DNA from: CALMBW01 sp963779645
GTDB taxonomy: Bacteria > Actinomycetota > CADDZG01 > WHSQ01
Assembly: GCA_963779645.1 (NCBI GenBank)
Contig: CAVZYX010000005.1
Span: 1,178,001 to 1,242,000, forward strand
Reading direction: 5' to 3'
Length of the DNA: 64,000 nt
A program made the translations under genes and the position numbers. The notes below the pieces were generated by a model, which saw nothing but the letters and a program-made list of their open reading frames with translations, was not told the origin of the DNA and did not search any database. Position 1 is the stretch's first letter, and each line of letters opens with the position of its first letter. Shown piece after piece: positions 1 through 8,210 of the stretch.

Positions 1-1
1 C

Positions 2-505
2 GGCGAGGTTCTCACCGACCAACTCGCCGACCTTCGTTCCTACTGGGAGCGCGACGACGTTGGCCCGATGAGTGCGGACGGAGAACGGCCACGGCTCCTC
101 GTCGGAGGAACGAGCGACTTGTCCTCACTCCGGATGGCCAAATATTCAGACGGTTACGTGCACGGGGGCGGGCCTCCTCGAACGTTCGTGCGTGCTGCCG
201 ATCAGGCGCGCACCGCGTGGGCCGAGGTTGGGCGACCCGGGTCGCCGGCGCTGTGGGCGCAGGGGTACTTCGCGCTTGGGGATGCCGACGTGGTCGAGCG
301 CGGCCATGCCTACATGCGTGACTACTACGGGTTCACCGGGCCCTTCGCCGAGAAGATCGCCGAAGGACTGCTGACCACTCCACAAGCGGTCGCGCAGTTC
401 TGTCGTGGCTACTCCGAAGCGGGCTGCGACGAGCTCGTCCTCCTGCCGGCTGTTGCCGAAATAGATCAACTGGATCGCCTCCAAGAAGCCCTAGCCGAAG
501 CATGA
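2..505 (+). CDS. Luciferase-like (LLM class) flavin-dependent oxidoreductase, 3' part only
   Basis: The frame is open from the left edge, so only about the last 167 residues are present. The stretch GGTSDLSSLRMAKYSDGY, followed by helical text and a closing segment ending in the usual short C-terminal helix, fits the C-terminal half of the bacterial luciferase-like TIM barrel. Family members use FMNH2 or coenzyme F420 to oxidise or reduce small organic substrates; which cofactor is used cannot be told from this fragment. Its TGA overlaps the ATG of the next gene (ATGA at 502-505), so the two are translationally coupled. The neighbour is an aromatic-CoA hydroxylase relative, which hints at an aromatic or xenobiotic degradation operon. 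The family call is fairly sure; the substrate is unknown. Confidence 0.7.
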   Translation, partial: GEVLTDQLADLRSYWERDDVGPMSADGERPRLLVGGTSDLSSLRMAKYSDGYVHGGGPPRTFVRAADQARTAWAEVGRPGSPALWAQGYFALGDADVVERGHAYMRDYYGFTGPFAEKIAEGLLTTPQAVAQFCRGYSEAGCDELVLLPAVAEIDQLDRLQEALAEA

Positions 506-2571
506 AGGTCGCCTGTATCGGTGGAGGCCCCGCCGGTCTCTATCTCTCGCTGCTGTTGAAGAAGGCACGACCCGATTCAGACGTCACCATCTTCGAACGC
601 AATCCCGCAGGTGCGACCTATGGGTGGGGAGTCGTTTTCTCCGATCGGACACTCACGTCGTTCCGCGAGGCCGACTACAAGACCTATCAGCAGATCATCG
701 ACAACTTCATCATCTGGGACTCGATCGATGTCTGCTACCGGGATGAAGTCGTGCGCTGCGGTGGTCAGGTGTTCTCGGGGATCTCACGCAAGTACCTGCT
801 GGGCTTGCTCGAGGCGCGCGCCGTGGAGCTGGGCGTTCGCTTCGAGCACGAGCGCGAGGTCGCGGATGTCGCCGAGTTCGCCGATCACGATCTCGTGGTT
901 GGGGCTGACGGCGTGCGCAGTACCGTGCGCGAGGCATACGTCGAGGCTTTCAGGCCCCGTTTCGTCTCGGGGAAGAGCCGCTACATCTGGTTCGGCACTA
1001 CCAGGTCGTTCGATTCCTTCACGTTCATCCTCCGAAGCAACAAGGATGGCTTCTTCCAGGTTCACGCCTATCCCTATGACGGCACCGCGAGCACCTTCAT
1101 CGTCGAATGCGATGCCGACACATGGCAACATGCAGGACTTGACTTCGCAGACGAGCGAGCGAGCATCGACTACTGCGAGGAACTCTTCGCTCCCGAGTTG
1201 CGGGGACACAAGCTCATGTCGAACAACTCGAAGTGGATCGGTTTCGAAACCCTCAGATGCAGGTCGTGGCATCACGACAATGTCGTGTTGGTCGGCGATG
1301 CGGCACACACAGCGCACTTCTCGATCGGTTCCGGAACGAAGTTGGCGATGGAGGACTCGATCGCGCTAGCCAATGCATTAGAGGAGAAATCGACCGTGGG
1401 GGCCGCGCTCGTGGAGTACGAGCTCGAGCGCAAGCCGCGAGTCGAGCGATTCCAGGAAGCGGCGCGCCAGAGCCAGACCTACTTCGAAAACACACGCCGG
1501 TACCAGCACATGGAGCCGCTGCAGTTCGCGTTCCACCTTCTCTCTCGAAGTGGACGAATCGACTACGACGACCTTCGACTGCGCGATAGGCACTTCGTCG
1601 GCGCCGTCGATCGCTGGTTCGTCGACCGCTCGAACGTTGAGGCGCGGCTCGCGATCGCAACGCCTCCGGCTTTCGCACCTCTCGATCTGCGCAAGTTGGT
1701 TATCCCGAACCGCGTTGCCGTGGTCGGCGAGTCAGACTCCGGCGCTGGACTGGTGTTCACCGACACCGTTGCCGTTTCCGAGCAGGGGCGGGCGACCCCC
1801 GCCGACTCGGGTATCTATTCGGCCGACCAAGCATCAGCGTGGAAGAAGGCGATCGCGGAAGCGAGAGAGAGGTCGGGAGCAGCCTTCGCGATCACACTCG
1901 GCCACGCGGGGCCGCGAGGCGCAACCAAAGACCGCACGCTCACCGTCGACATCCCGCTGGATGAAGGTTGGCCGATCCTGGCTGCATCGCCCGCCGCCTA
2001 TGGCACTCGGAACAGTGTCCCGGTCGAGATGGATCGCACCTCGATGGATGAGGTGCGCAACGCCTTCGTAGCCGCGGCCCGCCGGGCGAGGGAAGCAGGC
2101 TTCGACCTGGTCGAGCTCCATATGGGCCACGGGTATCTCTTGGCGTCGTTCATCTCGCCGCTGACCAACCTTCGAAACGACGAGTACGGAGGCTCGCTCG
2201 AGAACCGTCTGCGCTTCCCGCTAGAGGTACTAACCGCGGTCCGTGAGGAGTGGCCGGACGATCTTCCGGTCGGGGTAGCGATGAACGCCCACGACTGGAC
2301 GCCGAAGGGAACGGGCCTCGAAGACGCTGCTGCCGCGGCCCTCGCTTTCAAGGAGGCTGGAGCTGACATGATCCGCGTGCTCGCCGGCCAGACCACCTCC
2401 AAGTACCGGCCCCGCTACGACCCCTACTACCTCACTCACTACGCCGACCACCTACGCAACGAAACGGGCATGGCCACGATCGCCACCGGCGACATCTCAA
2501 CGGTCGACCACATAAACACGATCGTCGCCGCAGGCCGAGCCGACCTCTGCACCCTGCGTATCAGCGTTTGA
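502..2571 (+). CDS. FAD monooxygenase / old-yellow-enzyme fusion, like anthraniloyl-CoA or salicylyl-CoA hydroxylase, with degraded C-terminal half
   Basis: Residues 1-390 form a para-hydroxybenzoate-hydroxylase-type FAD monooxygenase: dinucleotide motif GGGPAG near residue 8 and the second FAD motif GDAAHTAHFSIGSG near residue 266. Residues from about 395 are an NADH:flavin oxidoreductase barrel (HMGHGYLLASFISPLTN, EYGGSLENRLRFPLEV). Fusions of this type hydroxylate and reduce aryl-CoA thioesters such as 2-aminobenzoyl-CoA, normally with about 770 residues; this protein has 689. Two losses are visible. After NRVAVV the text jumps directly to GAGLVFTDTVAVS, so the roughly 25-residue segment that usually holds the FMN-contacting SPM loop is missing. 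The protein also stops right after GRADLCTL, about 60 residues early. The conserved Arg in the usual RISATDW segment is absent (MNAHDW). The second half may be inactive. Upstream coupling: ATGA overlap. Confidence 0.75.
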   Translation: MKVACIGGGPAGLYLSLLLKKARPDSDVTIFERNPAGATYGWGVVFSDRTLTSFREADYKTYQQIIDNFIIWDSIDVCYRDEVVRCGGQVFSGISRKYLLGLLEARAVELGVRFEHEREVADVAEFADHDLVVGADGVRSTVREAYVEAFRPRFVSGKSRYIWFGTTRSFDSFTFILRSNKDGFFQVHAYPYDGTASTFIVECDADTWQHAGLDFADERASIDYCEELFAPELRGHKLMSNNSKWIGFETLRCRSWHHDNVVLVGDAAHTAHFSIGSGTKLAMEDSIALANALEEKSTVGAALVEYELERKPRVERFQEAARQSQTYFENTRRYQHMEPLQFAFHLLSRSGRIDYDDLRLRDRHFVGAVDRWFVDRSNVEARLAIATPPAFAPLDLRKLVIPNRVAVVGESDSGAGLVFTDTVAVSEQGRATPADSGIYSADQASAWKKAIAEARERSGAAFAITLGHAGPRGATKDRTLTVDIPLDEGWPILAASPAAYGTRNSVPVEMDRTSMDEVRNAFVAAARRAREAGFDLVELHMGHGYLLASFISPLTNLRNDEYGGSLENRLRFPLEVLTAVREEWPDDLPVGVAMNAHDWTPKGTGLEDAAAAALAFKEAGADMIRVLAGQTTSKYRPRYDPYYLTHYADHLRNETGMATIATGDISTVDHINTIVAAGRADLCTLRISV

Positions 2572-3334
2572 TCGCTTTCCAGACCTCTTCCACCGGCCAC
2601 TTCCGCGCCCATTCGAGGTTCGCCCACGGATAGGTAGTCGTTGCATCGGGACCGGGACGCACCTCGATCATGTCTGTGATGTCGAAGCCGGTGGCGCGCA
2701 GTAGTCGGATCCAGTCGCCGTACCCGAGCTGGAAGTTCACTCCGATGTCGTCGTCCCACTCGAACCGGTGCATCCCGAAGTAGGGACGGAGCAGACTGCC
2801 GGTGGCGGCGCCCTCCTCGTCGGTCTCGGGCATGCACATCATCAGGATCGCTCCGTTGACGAGGAAGACGAGCTCTCCACCGGAACGCAACAAACGAGCT
2901 GCTTCGGGGATCCACAGGTGCGGGTCGCACCAGATGCTCGCGCCGTACTCGCTGATCGCGATGTCGAAGCTCTCGTCCTTGAGCGGGGTCTTCTCGGCGT
3001 TCGCCTGAACCAGTGGGAAGAAGAGATCGAACTCTTTCTGGAACATGCGGGCCGAATCGAGTTGTTCGGTCGTGAGGTCCACTCCGACTGGCCTCGCTCC
3101 TCGTCGGGCCAGCCACGACGACACGTATCCCGTTCCGCAACCGAGCTCGACGACGTCCTTGCCTTGCAGATCCTTCGGCAGCACACCGACGTCCGCTTCA
3201 GGAACTCCGAAAACCCCCCAATTCGGCGCGTCGGAGGACCAGTTCTGTCGGCCGTTGTCTACGAAGTCCTTCGCAGCAACGCTCCACGATTCGCGATTGC
3301 GAGCAACATGGTCTTGCTTTCTTCCGTCTGCCAT
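2561..3334 (-). CDS. Class I SAM-dependent methyltransferase
   Basis: A 257-residue protein with a Rossmann-type methyltransferase core. Motif I is VELGCGTGY at residues 62-70, the acidic end of beta2 follows (GVDLTTEQLDSARM), and motif IV text is IAISEYGASIWCDP. The N-terminal run NRESWSVAAKDFVDNGRQNW is typical of UbiE/MenG-like small-molecule methyltransferases. The substrate cannot be inferred. The gene is convergent with the flavoprotein fusion and overlaps its 3' end by 11 bases; because that fusion stops early exactly here, this junction looks like a rearrangement point. The start ATG at 3334 faces the divergent isomerase-like gene at 3387, so the 52-bp gap must hold both promoters. 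Confidence 0.8.
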   Translation of the reverse strand: MADGRKQDHVARNRESWSVAAKDFVDNGRQNWSSDAPNWGVFGVPEADVGVLPKDLQGKDVVELGCGTGYVSSWLARRGARPVGVDLTTEQLDSARMFQKEFDLFFPLVQANAEKTPLKDESFDIAISEYGASIWCDPHLWIPEAARLLRSGGELVFLVNGAILMMCMPETDEEGAATGSLLRPYFGMHRFEWDDDIGVNFQLGYGDWIRLLRATGFDITDMIEVRPGPDATTTYPWANLEWARKWPVEEVWKAIKR

Positions 3335-3386
3335 CCTCCGATACTAGTTGTGGAGCATGCAGATTCCGAGGGGATGCTTACGTAAG

Positions 3387-4118
3387 ATGGAGCCGATGCC
3401 CATCGATTACACGTCTCATCTGCGGAGTGATGGCGAGCTCTTTGCGCAAGCTGCCATGCGCGATCTCGAGGCTCACGTCCCAACTTGTCCGGATTGGAAC
3501 GTTACGCAGTTGATGACGCATCTAGGCCGTCACCACCGGTGGGTGGCGAACGCGGTGAGAGGCGGAGGCGCTGCACCGGATGAGACCTCCGACCCTGACC
3601 TCAGCGACGACGATCTCGTCGCCTGGTCTCGGCAGGGCTGGCAGGAGCTTGCCGATCTTCTCGATGGGATGGATGACGAGACGCCGGCTTGGAGTTGGTC
3701 GGGCGACAACCGGGTTGGGTTCTGGAGACGCAGAACCGCGCTCGAGACCCTCGTGCACCGATGGGACGCGGAGTTCGCAACAGGACGACCGACGAGTCTG
3801 GACCCAACTCTGTCGAGCGATGGTGTCGACGAGATGATGTTCGTGATGATCACCGACGAGCCCGAGATCTACCACGGCCCCTCGGGGCGGATCGGGTTGA
3901 GCACGACCGACGTGCCCGGAGCCTGGACGCTTCACCTGCCAGATGGCGATGCGCCCGTTCCTTCGTTGACCGTAGAAGGCGATGAGGATCCATCCACCAC
4001 CGTGTCCGCACCGGCCGAGGAGCTACTTCTCTTCCTGTGGGGCCGTCGGGGGCCGGATGCCGTGAAGGTCTCCGGCAGCAATAACCTCTTCGAAGGACTG
4101 CTCGCCTACATGGAGTAG
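3387..4118 (+). CDS. Maleylpyruvate isomerase family, mycothiol-dependent-like (DinB/MDMPI fold)
   Basis: 243 residues beginning MEPMPIDYTSHL. The N-terminal four-helix bundle carries the family pattern VPTCPDWNVTQLMTHLGRHHRW, with histidines that bind the metal in the DinB/MDMPI superfamily, then ETLVHRWDAE with the third histidine. The C-terminal alpha/beta domain is the small domain seen in TIGR03083/TIGR03086 proteins. Characterised relatives isomerise maleylpyruvate with mycothiol; most genomic paralogues have no known substrate. I chose the ATG at 3387 because the upstream extension overlaps the divergent promoter; ATG 3396 is a second possibility. It is one of four paralogues in this window. 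Confidence 0.75.
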   Translation: MEPMPIDYTSHLRSDGELFAQAAMRDLEAHVPTCPDWNVTQLMTHLGRHHRWVANAVRGGGAAPDETSDPDLSDDDLVAWSRQGWQELADLLDGMDDETPAWSWSGDNRVGFWRRRTALETLVHRWDAEFATGRPTSLDPTLSSDGVDEMMFVMITDEPEIYHGPSGRIGLSTTDVPGAWTLHLPDGDAPVPSLTVEGDEDPSTTVSAPAEELLLFLWGRRGPDAVKVSGSNNLFEGLLAYME

Positions 4119-4132
4119 CGGCTTTAGCCGCT
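4117..4132. terminator. Short palindrome between convergent genes, possible bidirectional terminator
   Basis: Perfect inverted repeat AGCGGCT-TT-AGCCGCT. It covers the stop codons of both convergent genes (ends at 4118 and 4124). With a 7-bp stem, a very short loop and no T tract it is a weak terminator candidate. Confidence 0.3.
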
Positions 4133-4522
4133 GATCTCGCACCCCACCTGGATCCCCACCAACAGGAAGAGCCCCGTCGTCATCACGAAGATCCCGGCGA
4201 TACGAGCGCTCGGCCCGAAGGTGCGTCCCGTCGCTACCCTGATGCTCAGAAAGAATCTCGGCCATCGTGTGTATACCCACGCGAGTACTCCGCTGAGGAA
4301 CCACAGGGTTCCGATGAAGATCAGGCCGAGACCGAAACCGGCGAGGTTCGCCGGTAAGGACGCAGATCGCGTTAGGGCGTCGTAAACGCTGGGACACATC
4401 GGTAGAGCGTCGTCTCCACGCGCGAGGTTGGCGGTAGCTGCCAGGACGATGAAGACGATCGTCCACACGACGATCTGGACGCCGAGCAAGAACCTTGGAG
4501 AGGTCATTTTGGACTCTTCCAT
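4124..4522 (-). CDS. Small integral membrane protein, function unknown
   Basis: 132 residues with three hydrophobic segments: about 12-32 (VQIVVWTIVFIVLAATA), 57-80 (LAGFGLGLIFIGTLWFLSGVL) and 105-125 (IAGIFVMTTGLFLLVGIQVG). A basic stretch between helices 2 and 3 (TRWPRFFLSIRVATGR) suggests a cytoplasmic loop. I recognise no family motif. The gene is divergent from the isomerase-like gene at 4542, with only 19 bp between starts, so the two may share control. The ORF is credible because it fills the gap between two clear genes and has a consistent membrane-protein composition. Confidence 0.6.
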   Translation of the reverse strand: MEESKMTSPRFLLGVQIVVWTIVFIVLAATANLARGDDALPMCPSVYDALTRSASLPANLAGFGLGLIFIGTLWFLSGVLAWVYTRWPRFFLSIRVATGRTFGPSARIAGIFVMTTGLFLLVGIQVGCEISG

Positions 4523-4541
4523 GCACGACTAATCTAGAGCC

Positions 4542-5258
4542 ATGAACGCCGAAGAGTTCGCAAGCAAGCTCAACGCCATAGATGAGGCCCAGGCCAGCTT
4601 CGCAGCAACCGTCCAAGGTTTGCACGATGACGAGTTGGCTGCACCGTCTCTCTGTGAAGGGTGGACCCGCGGCCATGTCATCGCTCACCTCGCACTCAAC
4701 GCGCATTCGGTCGTCAACCTGATCACCTGGGCGCGGACCGGAGAAGAAACACCGCAATATCCAAGCTGGGAAGAACGTGATGCAGACATCGAGAAGTTCT
4801 CGACCGCAACCCTCGACGAACACCTTGGGGCATTGAAGGAAGGGGACGATGCGCTCCGCGAAGCTGCAGAGGCACTCCCACTTGATCGCTGGGACTTCGT
4901 CGTACGGGGGATCGGGGGCCGCGAGATCCCCGTTGCCGGCTACCTACGGGCGCGGCTCAACGAGGTCGAGATCCATCACGTCGATCTCGATGCAGGATTC
5001 GATTCGCAGGATTGGTCCGAGCAATACGTCAGACAGACGCTCGAATATCTCCCAGAGCGATTGAGTGACAAGACCGAAGAGCCATTCACGCTGGAAGCGA
5101 CCGATCTCGGGGTCAGCTTCATCCTTGGGTCGGGGGAACCGACGATGACGGTGGCCGGCCCTGGACACATGTTGTTGAAGTGGGCGGCGGGCCGCAGCGA
5201 CGGAAATGGATTGACGAGCGACCGCGGTTATCTACCGGCCGTTCCGTCCTGGGGTTAG
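4542..5258 (+). CDS. Maleylpyruvate isomerase family protein (TIGR03083-like)
   Basis: 238 residues. The N-terminal domain has the hallmark LCEGWTRGHVIAHLALNAH (metal-ligand histidine in HVIAHLA), a middle segment RLNEVEIHHVDLDAGF with the second histidine pair, and the C-terminal small alpha/beta domain with the typical ending GPGHMLLKWAAGRSDG. This is close to the consensus of actinobacterial MDMPI proteins that use mycothiol. No specific substrate can be assigned. It is the second copy of the family in 2 kb, but the two proteins are quite diverged, so this is not a recent tandem duplication. Confidence 0.8.
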   Translation: MNAEEFASKLNAIDEAQASFAATVQGLHDDELAAPSLCEGWTRGHVIAHLALNAHSVVNLITWARTGEETPQYPSWEERDADIEKFSTATLDEHLGALKEGDDALREAAEALPLDRWDFVVRGIGGREIPVAGYLRARLNEVEIHHVDLDAGFDSQDWSEQYVRQTLEYLPERLSDKTEEPFTLEATDLGVSFILGSGEPTMTVAGPGHMLLKWAAGRSDGNGLTSDRGYLPAVPSWG

Positions 5259-5267
5259 AACCGCCGA

Positions 5268-5858
5268 CTATCTTCCCGGCGGGATGACTTGCGAGTGCTC
5301 GTAGCACACCTTGCGAAGAGCAACCAAGTCGTTCGATCCGAAAGCTCGCACCGGGTATGCACAATAGAGACGGAACGGGTGCGTCTTAGCGAGTTGATTC
5401 CACATCATCTCTAGGCTGATAGCAGCGGCGCTGTTGTTCTGAGTCCACAGCACGGCGACCATCTCGCCGAAGATCCGGACCTTCCCCTTCTGGGCGGCCG
5501 GCCCGATGATGGAATCCATCACCTCTGCGAACTTCGTCGGATCGGGCATCCCGCCGACCATGAAGGTGTCCAGAGTCTTTTCGGTGTCGAGAGCTATGTA
5601 GCGACCTTGCGCCCGTGCAGCCTGGACGTCGAATCCGGCGGTGACCAGCGCTAGCTCAAGAGTGTCGCGGTGGGTCTGGTTGGCGACGATGATCGATGTT
5701 TCTCCCTCGGCCAATCCGCCGCCGATGAACGTGCGGAGGGAATCGATGAGGTTGGAGTCGTCACCGTAGAACTGAACGAAGTGGTTCCCCGGCTGATGAT
5801 CGGAGCCTCGTCGAGGCGCGAGCGCGGGCGTACCTACACTCTCGAAATCGATGGTCAC
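5268..5858 (-). CDS. MEDS-domain sensory protein
   Basis: 196 residues forming one MEDS (methanogen/methylotroph, DcmR sensory) domain: HFVQFYGDDSNLIDSLRTFI near the start, IIVANQTHRDTLELALVTAG, then KVRIFGEMVAVLWTQ and a closing LYCAYPVRAF. The fold is a RecA/KaiC-like ATPase relative that has lost the P loop. In known proteins it is joined to a histidine kinase or HTH; here it stands alone, so it may signal by protein-protein contact. It is convergent with the isomerase-like gene (9 bp apart). The domain is clear; the ligand and partner are unknown. Confidence 0.75.
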   Translation of the reverse strand: MTIDFESVGTPALAPRRGSDHQPGNHFVQFYGDDSNLIDSLRTFIGGGLAEGETSIIVANQTHRDTLELALVTAGFDVQAARAQGRYIALDTEKTLDTFMVGGMPDPTKFAEVMDSIIGPAAQKGKVRIFGEMVAVLWTQNNSAAAISLEMMWNQLAKTHPFRLYCAYPVRAFGSNDLVALRKVCYEHSQVIPPGR

Positions 5859-5931
5859 TCTCTGATCCTCCTGCTCGGCTGCCGCCGTTCGCTGTGGTCC
5901 TCATAGTCGCATGGATATAGCGCCTGTTGCA

Positions 5932-8199
5932 CTAAATCTTGGAAACCGTGAAACATGTGTCGAGCGTTGAGCAGATCCGATCGGCTTCTTCAGTCGTGAG
6001 TACGAGGGGTGGCCTGACTTTGAGGACGTTTCCGTCCCGCCCGGTCCTGCCGATGAGGATCCCTCGCTCGCGCATCTCGTTGACGACTTTCTTCGCGACC
6101 TCGGGAGCAGGCTCCCCGGTCTCGCCACCCACCAGTTCAACCCCGATGAGGAGTCCCGCGCCACGCACATCGCCGATAGCGGTGTGTTTCTCCGCCAGAC
6201 GCAGTAGACCTGCCCTGAGGTGCTGTCCAACGGTCTTGGCGTTCTGCTGGAGCGCCTCTTCTTCCAAGACATCGAGGACGGCCAGAGCGGCTCGGCAGGC
6301 AACGGGGTTCCCGCCAAAGGTCGAGAAGACGTCGGTCTTCGCGGCGAATCGCTCCGCGATCTCTGAAGAGGTGATCACCGCTGCTACCGGGTGCCCGTTG
6401 CCCATGGGTTTTCCGAGGGTGACGAAGTCCGGTGTGATGCCGGAAGCCTCGAACCCCCAGAGGTGATCTCCGCTGCGGCCGAAACCACATTGGACCTCGT
6501 CGGCGACGAAAAGACTCCCGGCCGCACGGACGCGCCGAAGGACCTCTTGCAGGTAGCTCGGGGGCGGCGTGAACACGCCGTCGCTGGTGAAGAGCGGATC
6601 GACGTAAAGGATCGCTAGGTCGTGGCCTCGGCCGGCGAGTTTCTCGACGGCGGTATCGACGTGCTCGGCATATGACTCCGCCCAACCGGGTTCTTCGCGA
6701 CGGTGGGGACCGCAGAAGTCATTGGGGGCCGGGATGGTCTCGATGTGTGCCGGGCGTTCGCCCTTAACCCACTCCTCCGGCGAAACCGCTTGGATCGCGG
6801 CGGTAACTCCGTGATAGGCGAAGTCCGTCACGATGCCTCCGGTTCGCCCGGTGACCGACGTTGCTATCCGCCAGGCGATGTCGTTGGCCTCGCTCCCGGA
6901 GTTGAAGAACATCACGGTGTTGAGACCCGGGGGCATCGTCGCGATCAGCCTCTCGGCGAGTTCGACCGCGCTGTGGTGCAGGTATCGGGTGTTGGTGTTG
7001 AGCGTTGCGCTTTGCTCGGCGATCGCTCGGACCACCTTTGGGTGGCTGTGACCCACCACCGGCACGTTGTTGTACGCGTCGAGATACGCGTTGCCTTCGT
7101 GATCGAACATCTGACTGCCTTCGCCGCGCACCAGATAAAGAGGGTGCTCGTACGAAAGCGGCGCCTGCGCGGGACCTAGCGCTTGTTTGCGACGCTCGAG
7201 CAGCTCTTCGAAGGTAGGCCGCCGGAAGATCTCCCATCCCTTCGCTTCGAGGTGCTCGAGCAACCGCCACGCCGCTGGCACGCTTCCCATGATGTACTCG
7301 GCGTTCTCGGGGTAGCGCTCGACGCGTGAGTTTGCGATGAGGATCAAGGCGGCGAGGCGAGCCGCGATCAGGTCGCCGAGGATGGCGGATTCGGCCTCTT
7401 CGATCGGAACGACAGATGAGTAGCCGCCGATCGTTGCTTGGGCTGAGACGAGCGGATCGGCCGTGTCCCACATCGCGGAGACGAGCGCGATGGCGAGGTC
7501 GCAGATGAGAGCCGTGTGTGTGAGGTCGCCGAAGTCAACGATTCCGCTGACCCTGTGATCGTCGTCGAGCAACACGTTGCTCAGCGTCAGATCGTTGTGG
7601 ATCAGTTGGCTCCGCAGACCGGGGAGCACAGGTCCCACCCGAGCATCGAAGCGATCGAGCACCGTGGCCAGGACTTTCTGCTGCCCAGCATCGCGAGTGC
7701 TCGACAAGAGGGGTCTGAGGTCGGGAGTGTTCTTGAGATCCCACAGGATCTCGTAGCCACCTGCGGGATGGAAGAAGCCTCGCAACGCCTTGCCGGTGCG
7801 GGCGACCGTTGCTCCAAAATCTCGAAGCGCCTGGGTTCTGACTTCGGCCGCCTTCAGCATCCGACCGGGAAGGAAAGTGAAGAGCCTCACCAGCTCGCCG
7901 TCGATGTCGATGACATGCTCGCCTTCGATCGTTGCAACAGGCTGCATCACTGGGAGCTCCGGATCCACCGCGGCGATGTGCAAAGTAGCAAGGGTCTGCA
8001 TCTCGATGGCGGCCCGGTCATCGGCGCGATTCGAGATCTTCAACACGAACGACCGGCCATCGGTTCCATCGAGACGGAAGTTCTGGTCGCGCTCGCTGTC
8101 GAGGGCCGACGCGACCGAGTCCACGCCGAAGACATCTCGTCCGATGTCAGCGGCCCCCTCCAGCGAATAGGAAGGTGGGGGAGTGTCGAGCGGATCCAT
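5932..8199 (-). CDS. Fused aminoglycoside-phosphotransferase-like kinase and class III PLP enzyme (aminotransferase/phospholyase)
   Basis: About 755 residues from ATG 8199, 11 bp after the upstream gene; a longer frame to 8313 would overlap that gene and lacks homology-like sequence. Residues 1-340 are an APH/choline-kinase-type domain with the catalytic loop HNDLTLSN (about 199-206) and DFGDL (about 218). Residues 370-755 are a class III PLP fold: AYNNVPVVGHSHP, NSGSEANDIAWR, FVADEVQCGFGRSG and the Schiff-base Lys in LGKPMGNG (about 596). Close eukaryotic relatives of the two halves are hydroxylysine kinase and ethanolamine-phosphate or phosphohydroxylysine phospho-lyase. The fusion therefore suggests that an amino alcohol is phosphorylated and then eliminated and deaminated by one polypeptide. 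The substrate is inferred, not shown. It is the last gene of an operon with an acyltransferase and a patatin. Confidence 0.8.
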   Translation of the reverse strand: MDPLDTPPPSYSLEGAADIGRDVFGVDSVASALDSERDQNFRLDGTDGRSFVLKISNRADDRAAIEMQTLATLHIAAVDPELPVMQPVATIEGEHVIDIDGELVRLFTFLPGRMLKAAEVRTQALRDFGATVARTGKALRGFFHPAGGYEILWDLKNTPDLRPLLSSTRDAGQQKVLATVLDRFDARVGPVLPGLRSQLIHNDLTLSNVLLDDDHRVSGIVDFGDLTHTALICDLAIALVSAMWDTADPLVSAQATIGGYSSVVPIEEAESAILGDLIAARLAALILIANSRVERYPENAEYIMGSVPAAWRLLEHLEAKGWEIFRRPTFEELLERRKQALGPAQAPLSYEHPLYLVRGEGSQMFDHEGNAYLDAYNNVPVVGHSHPKVVRAIAEQSATLNTNTRYLHHSAVELAERLIATMPPGLNTVMFFNSGSEANDIAWRIATSVTGRTGGIVTDFAYHGVTAAIQAVSPEEWVKGERPAHIETIPAPNDFCGPHRREEPGWAESYAEHVDTAVEKLAGRGHDLAILYVDPLFTSDGVFTPPPSYLQEVLRRVRAAGSLFVADEVQCGFGRSGDHLWGFEASGITPDFVTLGKPMGNGHPVAAVITSSEIAERFAAKTDVFSTFGGNPVACRAALAVLDVLEEEALQQNAKTVGQHLRAGLLRLAEKHTAIGDVRGAGLLIGVELVGGETGEPAPEVAKKVVNEMRERGILIGRTGRDGNVLKVRPPLVLTTEEADRICSTLDTCFTVSKI

Positions 8200-8210
8200 G
8201 GACTCGGAGC

